NCBI RefSeq assembly: GCF_014138435.1
Contig: NZ_JACJIM010000001.1
Location: 434,001 to 498,000, forward strand
Source: Methylobacterium fujisawaense
Lineage (GTDB): Bacteria; Pseudomonadota; Alphaproteobacteria; Rhizobiales; Beijerinckiaceae
Direction of reading: 5' to 3'
DNA length: 64,000 nt
Translations under genes and position numbers: made by a program
The notes under the pieces: model-generated
Told to the model about the DNA's origin: nothing
Seen by the model: only the letters and a program-made list of their open reading frames with translations
Databases searched by the model: none
Shown here: in pieces, positions 51,397 to 60,053 of the stretch
Layout: every line of letters starts with the position of its first letter
How positions within the stretch are numbered: position 1 is the stretch's first letter

Positions 51397-52175
51397 CCCA
51401 GAACCGTCCCGTGCCGGCTCGCCCGGCGGCCCTTGTCCCGAAGCCGCGCCTGCGGCTGCTCGCCCTGGCCGGACTGGCCGGCGGTCTGCTCGCCGCCGGC
51501 CCCGCCCTCGCGCAGAGCGTCACCCTCGATCTGGGCGCCGGCGGCACCACCGAGCGCGCCCTGCAGCTCGTGGCGCTGATCACCGTCCTGGCGGTGGCCC
51601 CGTCGGTGCTGGTCATGGCCACGGCCTTCACCCGCATCGTCGTGGTGCTGTCGATCCTGCGATCGGCGCTGGGCACCCAGACGGCGCCACCGACCGCGGT
51701 GCTGGTCAGCCTGGCGCTGTTCCTGACCGCCTTCGTGATGGCCCCCACGGGCCGCGCGGCCTACAGCGCCGGCATCGAGCCGTTGGTCGCCGGCCGGATC
51801 ACGCAGGCGCAGGCGTTCGAGCGCGCCTCGGCGCCGTTCAAGACCTTCATGCTGCGCAATGTGCGCGAGAAGGACCTGAAGCTGTTCCTCGACCTCGCCA
51901 AGGTGCCGGCGCCGAAAGGCCCGGAGGATGTCGGCCTGGAAATCGTGACCCCGGCCTTCATGATCTCGGAACTGCGCCGTGCCTTCGAGATCGGCTTCCT
52001 GCTGTTCATCCCGTTCCTGATCATCGACCTCGTGGTCGCGTCGGTTCTGATGGCCGTCGGCATGATGATGGTCCCACCGGCGACGGTCGCCCTGCCGTTC
52101 AAGCTGATCTTCTTCGTGCTGGTCGACGGCTGGACCCTGGTCGCCGGCTCGCTGGTCCAGAGCTACGGCGGATGA
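51393..52175 (+). CDS. fliP: Flagellar export gate protein FliP
   Basis: A 260-residue type III export-gate protein. The signal-like N terminus is RLRLLALAGLAGGLLAAGPA, cut near LAQS. LVALITVLAVAPSVLVMATAFTRIV and VLSILRSALGTQTAPPTAVL follow. The C-terminal half has FKTFMLRNVREKDLKLFLDL, PAFMISELRRAFEIGFLLFIP and the very conserved VLMAVGMMMVPPATVALPFK. The start is a GTG at 51393 inside the preceding HpnL-like gene's stop. fliQ and fliR do not follow; the next genes are convergent. Confidence 0.95.
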   Translation: MTQNRPVPARPAALVPKPRLRLLALAGLAGGLLAAGPALAQSVTLDLGAGGTTERALQLVALITVLAVAPSVLVMATAFTRIVVVLSILRSALGTQTAPPTAVLVSLALFLTAFVMAPTGRAAYSAGIEPLVAGRITQAQAFERASAPFKTFMLRNVREKDLKLFLDLAKVPAPKGPEDVGLEIVTPAFMISELRRAFEIGFLLFIPFLIIDLVVASVLMAVGMMMVPPATVALPFKLIFFVLVDGWTLVAGSLVQSYGG

Positions 52176-52299
52176 CGGCAGCCGCGACCGGCCGTCGACG
52201 ATCCGGGCGAATCCGGACGGCCTCCGCGGCGACACCGCAGGATCGCGCGATGGCGGGGATCGGTGCGCGGAGTCGCCTGACGGGCCGCGCGGCATCGGC

Positions 52300-52461
52300 C
52301 TAGACGCGGCCGGCCTGCGGCCCCTGCCGGGCGATCCCGCTCGACGTGCCGGCGCCCTGCAGGCCGCACAGGATCTCGCGCCGCTCGGCCTTCCGTTCGG
52401 GCGTGCAGACGCGACCGTCGTCGGTCGTCAGGAAGGCGTCCGGATCGACGGGCCGGCTCAC
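52300..52461 (-). CDS. 53-residue hypothetical protein coupled to the TPR gene
   Basis: A short gene whose GTG start (52461) overlaps the TGA of the large TPR gene as GTGA, so it is probably translated by re-initiation. The product SRPVDPDAFLTTDDGRVCTP, ERKAERREILCGLQGAGTSS, GIARQGPQAGRV has two cysteines and no signal peptide or helix long enough to span a membrane. No family recognised. The coupling is what makes it credible; it ends 124 bp from the convergent fliP stop. Confidence 0.6.
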   Translation of the reverse strand: MSRPVDPDAFLTTDDGRVCTPERKAERREILCGLQGAGTSSGIARQGPQAGRV

Positions 52462-55400
52462 CCGGGCGGCGCGCCGGGCGATCCGGCGCTGCTCTGCTGG
52501 CCGCCTGCCCCGCCTGCCTGCGGAGCCTCCTGGGACGCCTCGCCGCTCGCGCCGGGTGCGTCCGGCCCGCCGCGTGCGGGTGTGGCGGCGTCCGGGTAGC
52601 GCTTGCGATACTCGGCCAGGAACGCCGACAGGGTCTGGGCCTTCGTGGCGCGCGCGGCGATGTCCCGGAAGCCCGGCGCCCGGGTCGGGTCCATGCCGGT
52701 CAGGAGCGCGAAGGTGCGGGCGTCCGGGCTCGCCGCCATGGCCTCCGAGAACTTCGCCTTGAGCCGCTCCAGGCCGATGGCCTCGTGCGCGAGATCGTAG
52801 GCGATCGCGGCGCGGATCACGTCGGCGCGCGCCTGATCGTCCAGCGGCTGGCCGGACTGCCACGAATCGCCGAGCAGCGCCTCATGGGCCTCGCCGGCCT
52901 CGCGCCAGCGGCGTGCGCCCCAGTAGATGTCGGCGCGCAGCCGGTCGATATCCGGGCCGCTCTCGCCGTCGATCGTCTCCAGGGCGAGGTCGGTCCGGGT
53001 CAGGTCCGACAGGGCACGGGCGCGGATCAGGCCGCGGGCGCGCCTGAGCTCGCCCGGGAGCTCGGGCAGCTCGGTGGCGTCGAGGGCCTTGAGCGCCTCC
53101 ATCGGCTTGTCGTCCATCAGCCGCACCGTCGCGAGCCGCGTCGCCACGGCGGACCGCGCCGGGCCGGTGAGGCGGTTGTCGATCTGGTACTTCAGGAGGT
53201 CGGCGGCGGAATCGAGGAGGTCGAGGCCCACGAGGCGGTCGGCCAGCCGGCGCACCACCGCGTCGCCGCGCCGCCCGATCGGGCTCAGCTCCCGGAAGTC
53301 GAAGAAGAGCGCCACGGCCTCGATCCCGGAGAGCTTGTCGCCCTTGTCGGTGAGGTACAGGTTCTCGAAGGCCATCTGCGCCTCCCGCGTCAGGGCCTCC
53401 GTGGTGGGGGCGTTGGGCGCGGAGGCATTGGCCCGGCGCACCACCGTGAAGGCGTCCCGCCACCGGCCCGCGTCGAGGTAGAGGCGGGCGAGGCCGGCGG
53501 TGATGCCGTCCTCGACCGGGCCGCCGTGCCAGGTCAGGGCGAGCCGCTCCAGCCGCTCCGTGGCGGCATCGAGGGCCAGCTTGCCGGAAGCCCGAGCCAG
53601 GAGCGCCCCCCTGAGGGCGGCCTCGCCCGAGACCGGCCGCACGGCTGAATCCTCCAGGCGGGCATAGGCGTCGAGGGCCGCCTCGGTCTGGCCGGTCGCC
53701 TCGGCCACGCGGGCGCGGACCAGGGCCAACCGGTCCCGGATCCAGGGCGCCAGATGACGCTCTGCCTCGGCCCGGGCGGCGGCGGTCTCGGCATCGCCGT
53801 TCTCGATCGCCGATTCGGCCGCGCTCGCCCGGATCAGCTGCGCCACATCCGTGGGATAGCCGCTGGCCAGCGGCAGCACCTTGAGGAAGCCGGCTTCCGC
53901 CGCCTTCCAGTCGCCCGCACCCGCTGCCGCCATCGCCCGCCACAGGGCGGCCTCGCGATCATCGGCCAGGGGCGGCACGCTGAGGGCCTTCAGCGCCTCC
54001 GCGTTCCGGCCGATCCGCACCAGGGCCATGCCCCGCAGGATGGCCGTTTCGCGCTGCGAGGCCAGGAGGGGATCGTCGGCGGCCGCGATCTCGAGGACCG
54101 TGAGGCCCTCGTAGTCGAGGCCGTTGGCCAGATCCGCACGCGCCAAAGCGAGGCGGGCCGGACCGCGCTCGGATGGCGTCGCAGCGACGGCCGCGTCGAA
54201 GAGGCCGCGCAGGGTCTCGCGGACGTTGCCCATCCGGGCACGCTCCCAGGGCTCCTTCGCGATCGCAAGCGCACCCGCATCCGCGAGCACCGCTTCCGGC
54301 TTGCGGGCCGCCATGGAGGCGGCGAGACCGCCCTCACGGCCGATCGAGACGCTCTCGAGCTCGGGCCGCACGGCGAGATCGTCGGCGCCGGCCAGCACCG
54401 CGAGACCGTGCCGGCTCGGCAGGATCTCGAAATCGACGAAGCGGCGGCTCTTCGGGTTGCCGACCGGGCGCTGCGCGGCCGAGGTGACCACCGCGATCCG
54501 CTCGTTGTCGAGGGTGAGCCACGTCGCCGAACCGGGATGCGGCAGCGCCAGGGTGACGGCCATGCGGCCGGACGGATCGGGTTTGCGGACGGGATCGATC
54601 GTGTCGCTCGGACTCAGCGTCTCGCCCGCCGAGAGTTCCCAGGCGACCCCGCTGGCGGTGGTGACGGCGCTGAGATCGACGAGGCGTCCGGACGGGACGG
54701 GAAACCGCATGACCGTGAGCGGGCCGCTCCGGGCGGGCGGCCCCATTGGCGCGAGCCCCTGGCTCGCCGGCGGCAGGGTCACCGGCTCGGCGGTCTCGAA
54801 GGCCAGGGTCGCGACGCCGCCGCGCTCGAACAGGACGGCCGGCGGCAGGGTTTGGAACGGGAAGACCAGGCCGCCGCCGGCACGGCGCTTCGGCGGTGCC
54901 TCGGGAGGCCGGGGCGGAGCGGCCGGCGCCGCCTGGCGCGGCGGGACCGAGACCGGGACCGGGATCGGCGGCGACGCTGTCGCAGCGGCTGGCCCCGGCA
55001 CGTCGACGGCGGCCGTCGCCGGCTCCGGCGGCTTGCGCCGGACCACGTCCACGATGATGGCGCCGTCCTCGCGCTCGGTGCCGATCGTGAAGCCGTCCTC
55101 GGGGGTGACGAGCAGGCTCGCCGAACTCGCGTCGATCTCCGTGGCCAGCTTGGCGATGCCCGGCCTCGGACGGCCGCGGGTCTCGCCCGTGTCGATGGTC
55201 CAGGCCCCCACCACCCGCACCCGCGTCGCCGGCCCCTCGGCGGTCACTGTTGAGACGGCCTCGGCGGGCAGGCGCAGCGACAACCGCGTCAAGGTCGGAA
55301 GCCGCGCCAGTTCGAGCGCCAGCGGCCGGCGCACGGGTTCCGGGATGCGCGCCCTGAGCGCCTCCTCGGCGGCCCGAGCCCGGCGGGCGAGTTCGGCGAT

Positions 55401-55856
55401 CACCTCCGGCGGGAGCGGCGGCGGCAGGCCGGACCAGCCCTCCGGCAGCAGGTCCACGAACACCCGCTCGCCGGCCGTCTGGACGTTGACCTGGTAAGGC
55501 CGCTGCAGGGCGAGCCGGAGGCCCGTCCCGTCAGGATCGCGGCGGACGCTGGCGACGAAAGCCGGCATGTCGTCGGCGAGGTGCTCGGGCCCGGCCGCGA
55601 TCCGCTCGCCGTAGCCGACGAGCAGCACGCCGCCGGCGAGCTTGGTCTTGATCGCGACCGGCTTGTCGAAGGTGAACACGATCCGGCCGTAACCGCCGGC
55701 ACCGTTGCCGCTCTCGCTGCCCTTCGCGCCGATCAGCCGTGCGGCCAGGACCGGGTCGATCGCCGCCAGAAGGGCAAGCAGCGCCAGCGACGCCGTCGTC
55801 AGCAGCCGCACGCCACGTCCTCGACCGACCCGGGGTCGCCCGCCCACCGATCCCAT
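52458..55856 (-). CDS. Large periplasmic AMIN-like/TPR protein, possible flagellar motor component
   Basis: An 1132-residue exported protein. A hydrophobic signal (LLTTASLALLALLAAIDPVL, about 18-37) precedes an AMIN-like beta domain (about 40-145: GRIVFTFDKPVAIKTKLAGG, RVFVDLLPEGW). A Pro/Ala-rich linker (about 265-330) and a beta-rich block follow. From about 540 to 1060 there are helical TPR-like repeats (EALKALSVPPLADDREAALW, AAEAGFLKVLPLASGYPTDV, DAYARLEDSAVRPVSGEAAL). The C-terminal 40 residues are low complexity. It lies opposite fliP and has a CtrA-like box about 90 bp upstream, so it may belong to the flagellar regulon. Periplasmic TPR proteins such as MotK act in alphaproteobacterial motors; homology to these is not established here. 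Confidence 0.8.
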   Translation of the reverse strand: MGSVGGRPRVGRGRGVRLLTTASLALLALLAAIDPVLAARLIGAKGSESGNGAGGYGRIVFTFDKPVAIKTKLAGGVLLVGYGERIAAGPEHLADDMPAFVASVRRDPDGTGLRLALQRPYQVNVQTAGERVFVDLLPEGWSGLPPPLPPEVIAELARRARAAEEALRARIPEPVRRPLALELARLPTLTRLSLRLPAEAVSTVTAEGPATRVRVVGAWTIDTGETRGRPRPGIAKLATEIDASSASLLVTPEDGFTIGTEREDGAIIVDVVRRKPPEPATAAVDVPGPAAATASPPIPVPVSVPPRQAAPAAPPRPPEAPPKRRAGGGLVFPFQTLPPAVLFERGGVATLAFETAEPVTLPPASQGLAPMGPPARSGPLTVMRFPVPSGRLVDLSAVTTASGVAWELSAGETLSPSDTIDPVRKPDPSGRMAVTLALPHPGSATWLTLDNERIAVVTSAAQRPVGNPKSRRFVDFEILPSRHGLAVLAGADDLAVRPELESVSIGREGGLAASMAARKPEAVLADAGALAIAKEPWERARMGNVRETLRGLFDAAVAATPSERGPARLALARADLANGLDYEGLTVLEIAAADDPLLASQRETAILRGMALVRIGRNAEALKALSVPPLADDREAALWRAMAAAGAGDWKAAEAGFLKVLPLASGYPTDVAQLIRASAAESAIENGDAETAAARAEAERHLAPWIRDRLALVRARVAEATGQTEAALDAYARLEDSAVRPVSGEAALRGALLARASGKLALDAATERLERLALTWHGGPVEDGITAGLARLYLDAGRWRDAFTVVRRANASAPNAPTTEALTREAQMAFENLYLTDKGDKLSGIEAVALFFDFRELSPIGRRGDAVVRRLADRLVGLDLLDSAADLLKYQIDNRLTGPARSAVATRLATVRLMDDKPMEALKALDATELPELPGELRRARGLIRARALSDLTRTDLALETIDGESGPDIDRLRADIYWGARRWREAGEAHEALLGDSWQSGQPLDDQARADVIRAAIAYDLAHEAIGLERLKAKFSEAMAASPDARTFALLTGMDPTRAPGFRDIAARATKAQTLSAFLAEYRKRYPDAATPARGGPDAPGASGEASQEAPQAGGAGGQQSSAGSPGAPPG

Positions 55857-55943
55857 CGCCTCGCCGATCCGAACCCGGCGCGCGGCACTGGACGCGCCGC
55901 GGCGCGCGGCGCCACATCTCGGCGGGATCCTGCCGCGCTGCGG

Positions 55944-55958
55944 CTAACGCTGGCTTAA
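55944..55958 (-). promoter_or_regulatory. CtrA-like box upstream of the TPR gene
   Basis: On the gene's strand it reads TTAA-GCCAGCG-TTAG followed by C; on the other strand, CTAA-CGCTGGC-TTAAC. Either way it matches the CtrA consensus TTAA-N7-TTAAC at all but one fixed position. It lies 88-102 bp upstream of the TPR gene start, in the only AT-richer patch of that intergenic region. Confidence 0.5.
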
Positions 55959-55983
55959 CCGTAACCGGAAAAGGCGACGGGCC

Positions 55984-56691
55984 TCAGCCGCTGAGGGCGA
56001 CGGCCCGGTCGAAGGCCTGGGGGAAACCCACCAGCGGCACCGAGACGGTGGCCGGTTCGGTGCCCCCCGCCTTCTGACCGGTCACGGTGAGCGCCTTGGC
56101 GGTGCGCATGCCGTCGAGGGCCAGCGTCGGGAAGCTGATCGCCACGATGCAGCCCTCGGCGCTGCAGGTCGTGTAGGGCGCGCCCTTGCCCAGGGTCTGC
56201 TCGTCGAGCTTGAAGGTCACGCCCGGCTCGATGGCGAGTCCGAAGGGCATCAGCACGATCCCCTCGGAGCGGCCGTTCGCCGGCGTCTGCAGCTCGATGC
56301 CGAATTTGCGCCGGCCGGTCTGCGAATCACCCTGCGCCTGGGCCACGATGCAGGTGACCTTCTCGTTCGGACGCGTGCAGGTCATCGTCCAGTCGCCGTA
56401 GCTCTCGCTGACGGTGCTGGCTCCGGTGGGCCACGCGGCGTGGGCCGGCGCCGCCGCAGGCGTGGCGGCCGCCTCGGACTTCGCCGCCTCGGCGGGCTTG
56501 GCGGCCTCCGCGGGCTTAGCCGCCTTGTGGGGGACGGGCTTCGGCCGGGGCTTGGGACGTGCCTTGGCGGGTGCCTCGGCGGCCGGCGCGGCCTCGGGCT
56601 CGGCATCCTGTGCGCGCGCCGCCAGGATCGGGACCGCCGTGAGCAAGGTCGCGATCAGGCTGAGACGCAGATGCGCACGAAATGTCGGCAT
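55984..56691 (-). CDS. Invasion-associated locus B (IalB) family protein
   Basis: A 235-residue periplasmic protein. The signal peptide is HLRLSLIATLLTAVPILAA, cut near ARAQ. It is followed by a low-complexity Ala/Pro/Lys linker (about 29-85: KARPKPRPKPVPHKAAKPAE). The IalB domain spans about 90-235: YGDWTMTCTRPNEKVTCIVA, GIVLMPFGLAIEPGVTFKLD, PYTTCSAEGCIVAISFP, with the four family cysteines. Its function outside Bartonella is unclear, probably envelope-related. The ATG at 56691 follows GGGGGA; an in-frame ATG at 56715 is an alternative. Confidence 0.85.
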   Translation of the reverse strand: MPTFRAHLRLSLIATLLTAVPILAARAQDAEPEAAPAAEAPAKARPKPRPKPVPHKAAKPAEAAKPAEAAKSEAAATPAAAPAHAAWPTGASTVSESYGDWTMTCTRPNEKVTCIVAQAQGDSQTGRRKFGIELQTPANGRSEGIVLMPFGLAIEPGVTFKLDEQTLGKGAPYTTCSAEGCIVAISFPTLALDGMRTAKALTVTGQKAGGTEPATVSVPLVGFPQAFDRAVALSG

Positions 56692-56793
56692 GGAATCACG
56701 ATCCCCCGAAGCCATTGGACGGCAGAGCCGCCTAATGCCCTAGCCGGGGCGACGCAATCGTCCGGAGCATCGTCAGTGGGTCGGGGGCCGCCC

Positions 56794-56970
56794 TCAGAGC
56801 GGATTCGGGCCGCCGACGGCGCGGGCCAGGGCGCAGCGGCGCGCGAAGGCGGTCTCCGCTCCGTTGCGCAGGCCACGGGCGACCGCAAAGACGAGGGTGA
56901 GGAAGCCGGGATCACGGTCGGCGGTCTCGACGGCCGGGCCGGGGATCCGGGAGGTTATGAGCGCGAGCAT
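56794..56970 (-). CDS. Small hypothetical protein
   Basis: A 58-residue protein starting MLALITSRIPGPAVETADRD, then PGFLTLVFAVARGLRNGAET and AFARRCALARAVGGPNPL. The ATG at 56970 has GGAG at ideal six-base spacing, which is the main support. It has a mildly hydrophobic centre, no clear membrane helix, and one cysteine. It lies divergent from hss with 376 bp between. No family recognised. Confidence 0.5.
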   Translation of the reverse strand: MLALITSRIPGPAVETADRDPGFLTLVFAVARGLRNGAETAFARRCALARAVGGPNPL

Positions 56971-57346
56971 GACGGACTCCAAGTGCGAGGGCCCGGGCGT
57001 TTCCACGCTCCCCAGTTCCTGCGGTCCTCTCGGTGACCTTGCTGCACTGCAATATGAGCCCTGCACGCGGAGCCTGCCATCCGTTCCAAGGCGGGGGGCG
57101 CATGCGTCGAGGTCATGGTTTCGACCGGGCGCGTGCAAGATGCCGTTAACGAAGGCGCGGATCCGCGCGGTTGACCGGCGACGGGCGAGCGGCCATTGAG
57201 CGCGCTTCCGGCGACTCGGCCCCTGGACCGCACCGGCACCGCTCCGGCGGCGCGGGCCTGTCGCTGCACTGTCACACGCGCGCCATAACCCGCCCGCGAG
57301 CCAGATGAGCGGACGCGCCCGGCATCCGCCAACGAGGATATCCCGC
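56971..57346. other. Divergent intergenic region upstream of hss
   Basis: 376 bp without a convincing gene. The 9-mer GCTGCACTG occurs twice, within TTGCTGCACTGCAA (57040-57053) and at 57263-57271, possibly repeated regulator sites. The promoters of the small gene and of hss should be here, but no clear -35/-10 pair was found. Confidence 0.45.
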
Positions 57347-58792
57347 ATGACCGATCAGCCGACCCGTCACCCGATCCACGGCCGGATCACCGGCCCCATC
57401 GTGATGATCGGCTTCGGCTCGATCGGCCGGGGCACCCTGCCGCTCATCGAGCGCCATTTCGAGTATGACCGGGCCCGCTTCACGGTGATCGACCCGGTCG
57501 ACACGCATCGCGCCCTCGCCGAGAAGCACGGCCTGCGCTTCGAGAAGGTGGCGCTGACGCCGGAGAACTACCGCGACGTGCTCACCCCGCTCCTCACCGA
57601 AGGCGGCGGCCAGGGCTTCTGCGTGAACCTGTCGGTCGACACCTCCTCGCGGGCGATCATGGAGCTGTGCCGCGAACTCGGCGCCCTCTACATCGACACC
57701 GTGGCCGAGCCCTGGCCGGGCTTCTACTTCGACAAGACCAAGAGCCAGGGCGACCGCACCAATTACGCCCTGCGCGAGAACATCCTCGATGCCCGCGAGC
57801 AGAAGCCGGGCGGCACCACGGCGGTCTCCTGCTGCGGCGCCAATCCCGGCATGGTCTCGTGGTTCGTCAAGCAGGCGCTCCTGAATATCGCCCAGGATAC
57901 CGGCCTGGAGCGGCCGGAGCCCAAGACCAAGGCCGAGTGGGCCGCCCTGATGAAGGATCTGGGCGTGAAGGGCGTCCACATCGCCGAGCGGGACACGCAG
58001 CGCGCCAAGAATCCGAAGCCGCGCGGCGTCTTCGTCAACACGTGGTCGGTCGAGGGCTTCGTCTCCGAGGGCAACCAGCCGGCCGAGCTCGGCTGGGGCA
58101 CGCACGAGACCTGGAAGCCCGACAACGCCCGCGAGCAGGAGAAGGGCTCGCGCTGCGCGATCTATCTGCTGCAGCCGGGGGCCGACACGCGGGTGCGCAC
58201 CTGGGTCCCGACGGCCGGCTCGCAGTTCGGCTTCCTCGTGACCCACAACGAGGCAATCTCGATCGCCGACTACTACACGGTGCGCGAGGGCGATCAGCCG
58301 GTCTTCCGGCCCACCTGCCACTACGCCTACCACCCGGCCGACGACGCCGTGCTGTCGCTCCACGAGATGTTCGGCAAGGCGGCCAAGGTGCAGGAGCAGC
58401 AGCACATCCTCGACGAGACCGAGATCGTCGACGGCATCGACGAGCTCGGCGTGCTCGTCTACGGCCACAAGAAGAACGCCTACTGGTACGGCTCGCAGCT
58501 CTCCATCGAGGAGACCCGCCGGGTCGCACCGTATCAGAACGCCACCGGCCTGCAGGTGACCTCGGCGGTGCTTGCCGGCATGGTCTGGGCCCTGGAGAAC
58601 CCGGAGGCCGGCATCGTCGAGGCCGACGAGATGGATTTCCGCCGCTGCCTAGAGGTCCAGACCCCGTATCTCGGTCCGGTCGTGGGCGTGTACACGGACT
58701 GGACGCCGCTCACCGACCGCCCGGGCCTGTTCCCGGAGGACATCGACACCAGCGATCCCTGGCAGTTCCGCAACGTGCTGGTGCACGGCTGA
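57347..58792 (+). CDS. hss: Homospermidine synthase
   Basis: A 481-residue NAD-dependent enzyme that joins putrescine units (or spermidine and putrescine) into sym-homospermidine, the main triamine of many Rhizobiales. The Rossmann motif is GPIVMIGFGSIGRGTLPL near the N terminus. NLSVDTSSRAIMELCRELGA, YIDTVAEPWPGFYFD, SCCGANPGMVSWFVKQALLN, GWGTHETWKPDNAR and GFLVTHNEAISIADYYTV are characteristic. The ATG at 57347 follows GAGGAT. A perfect intrinsic terminator lies 69 bp after the stop. Confidence 0.95.
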   Translation: MTDQPTRHPIHGRITGPIVMIGFGSIGRGTLPLIERHFEYDRARFTVIDPVDTHRALAEKHGLRFEKVALTPENYRDVLTPLLTEGGGQGFCVNLSVDTSSRAIMELCRELGALYIDTVAEPWPGFYFDKTKSQGDRTNYALRENILDAREQKPGGTTAVSCCGANPGMVSWFVKQALLNIAQDTGLERPEPKTKAEWAALMKDLGVKGVHIAERDTQRAKNPKPRGVFVNTWSVEGFVSEGNQPAELGWGTHETWKPDNAREQEKGSRCAIYLLQPGADTRVRTWVPTAGSQFGFLVTHNEAISIADYYTVREGDQPVFRPTCHYAYHPADDAVLSLHEMFGKAAKVQEQQHILDETEIVDGIDELGVLVYGHKKNAYWYGSQLSIEETRRVAPYQNATGLQVTSAVLAGMVWALENPEAGIVEADEMDFRRCLEVQTPYLGPVVGVYTDWTPLTDRPGLFPEDIDTSDPWQFRNVLVHG

Positions 58793-58860
58793 AGGCTCTG
58801 CCGCGCCCCGTCAGCCGGGGCGCGGATCCGCCGCCTGAACGGCAGCGCAATCCTGCACGC

Positions 58861-58901
58861 AAAAGGGGCCTCCGAGATCGTCGATCTCGGAGGCCCCTTT
58901 T
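58861..58901. terminator. Rho-independent terminator after hss (bidirectional)
   Basis: Perfect inverted repeat, AAAAGGGGCCTCCGAGATCG against its complement ending CCCCTTTT, with a one-base centre. A-run and T-run ends make it work in both directions, for hss and for the convergent transporter gene. It is the clearest intrinsic terminator in the window. Confidence 0.9.
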
Positions 58902-59019
58902 GTACGGGCGCCCCGTCCGGCCCCGTCGTCGTGCATTCGCCGCGCGGCAGCGGTCCGTGACCCGGATCCGCCGCCTGCGCCCGGGATGGCGCCAGCCCGG
59001 ACAGCGTCAGCCGGCTTGG

Positions 59020-59913
59020 CTACTCGGCCTGCCGCCGCGTCACGAGGGTGCGGCCCGGCTCGACCTCGTTCTTGTCCTGGTACAGCGGCACGATCGCCCG
59101 CAGCCAGCCGCGGACCTCGCGGCCGCCGTAATTGCGCTCGACCACGTCGTGGGTGAGGTAGGCCTGGAGGTTCACGGGCCCGAAATTGTAGCCGACGAGA
59201 CCGCCCACCGCGATCTGCCCCTGCGGGCGGTAGCTCGCCACCCCGGTGGGAAGGTCCGTCGACCCGAACGCCACCGCGCCGACCTGCCACGCGCCGAACT
59301 TCTTCGTCATGGTCAGGTCGAGGTTCAGGTAGTCCGGGTACAGGGTGCCGCTGGGCGAGCGCGGGTCGAGGAAGACGCCGTAGAGCAGGTTCGCCGTGAG
59401 GTTCCAGCCCTGGCCGGTGTAGCTGACCGCGAAGCGGTGGGTCAGCGAGGCGGACTGGGTCAGGAAGCGCGTCTGAATCGGCAGGTAGCCGCCGAACAGG
59501 TAGCTGACACCCACATCCCCGCCGAGATCCCAGGCGAGCTGCGCGGCGAGCAATTGCTGGCCGACGCCGCTCTGGTAGGGCGCCCCCTGGCTGCTCGCGG
59601 CCGCGATCGGCTGGGTGAAGAAGAATTGTAGGCGCGCGCCCGCGACGTCCCAGGGCGTCGCCCACGCGAAGGTCGGCAGGTTGACGTTGGTCGCGGAATC
59701 CCGCGGGCGGGTGCCGCGCACGCCGAAGCTCGACAGGTTCACGAAATACAGGCCGACGGGAAGCTGATCGCCCACCGGCAGACCGACCGTCTGCCCCGGC
59801 TGCGCAGCGGAGGCCGCCCGGGCGCCCGTCGCCGTCGACGCGACGGAGATGGGAGCGGTGACGGCAAGAACCACCGCCGCGAACCCGCGTGACGTCAGGC
59901 TAAATCCGACCAT
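59020..59913 (-). CDS. Outer-membrane transporter-like protein (MetA-pathway/phenol-degradation family)
   Basis: A 297-residue exported protein. The signal peptide is about residues 1-34 (RGFAAVVLAVTAPISVAS). The mature protein is a beta barrel: DQLPVGLYFVNLSSFGVRG, LAWDLGGDVGVSYLFGGYLP, LDLTMTKKFGAWQVGAVAFG, QIAVGGLVGYNFGPVNLQAYL. This matches the Phenol_MetA_deg/transporter family, members of which are thought to let hydrophobic aromatics through the outer membrane. No catabolic operon is adjacent. The ATG at 59913 is chosen because upstream residues lack a signal. Confidence 0.8.
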   Translation of the reverse strand: MVGFSLTSRGFAAVVLAVTAPISVASTATGARAASAAQPGQTVGLPVGDQLPVGLYFVNLSSFGVRGTRPRDSATNVNLPTFAWATPWDVAGARLQFFFTQPIAAASSQGAPYQSGVGQQLLAAQLAWDLGGDVGVSYLFGGYLPIQTRFLTQSASLTHRFAVSYTGQGWNLTANLLYGVFLDPRSPSGTLYPDYLNLDLTMTKKFGAWQVGAVAFGSTDLPTGVASYRPQGQIAVGGLVGYNFGPVNLQAYLTHDVVERNYGGREVRGWLRAIVPLYQDKNEVEPGRTLVTRRQAE

Positions 59914-60053
59914 GAGAACCCCGAACCAGGGCCCCGGGATGCGGGGCCGATCAGGGTTGGACGGGCGTTCGGTCCGACAACATCCCGCCGTTACGGCCAA
60001 GCCGTGCGCAACGGCACAGCCTCGACGGTCCGATCTCTTGAGACGGGACTAAA

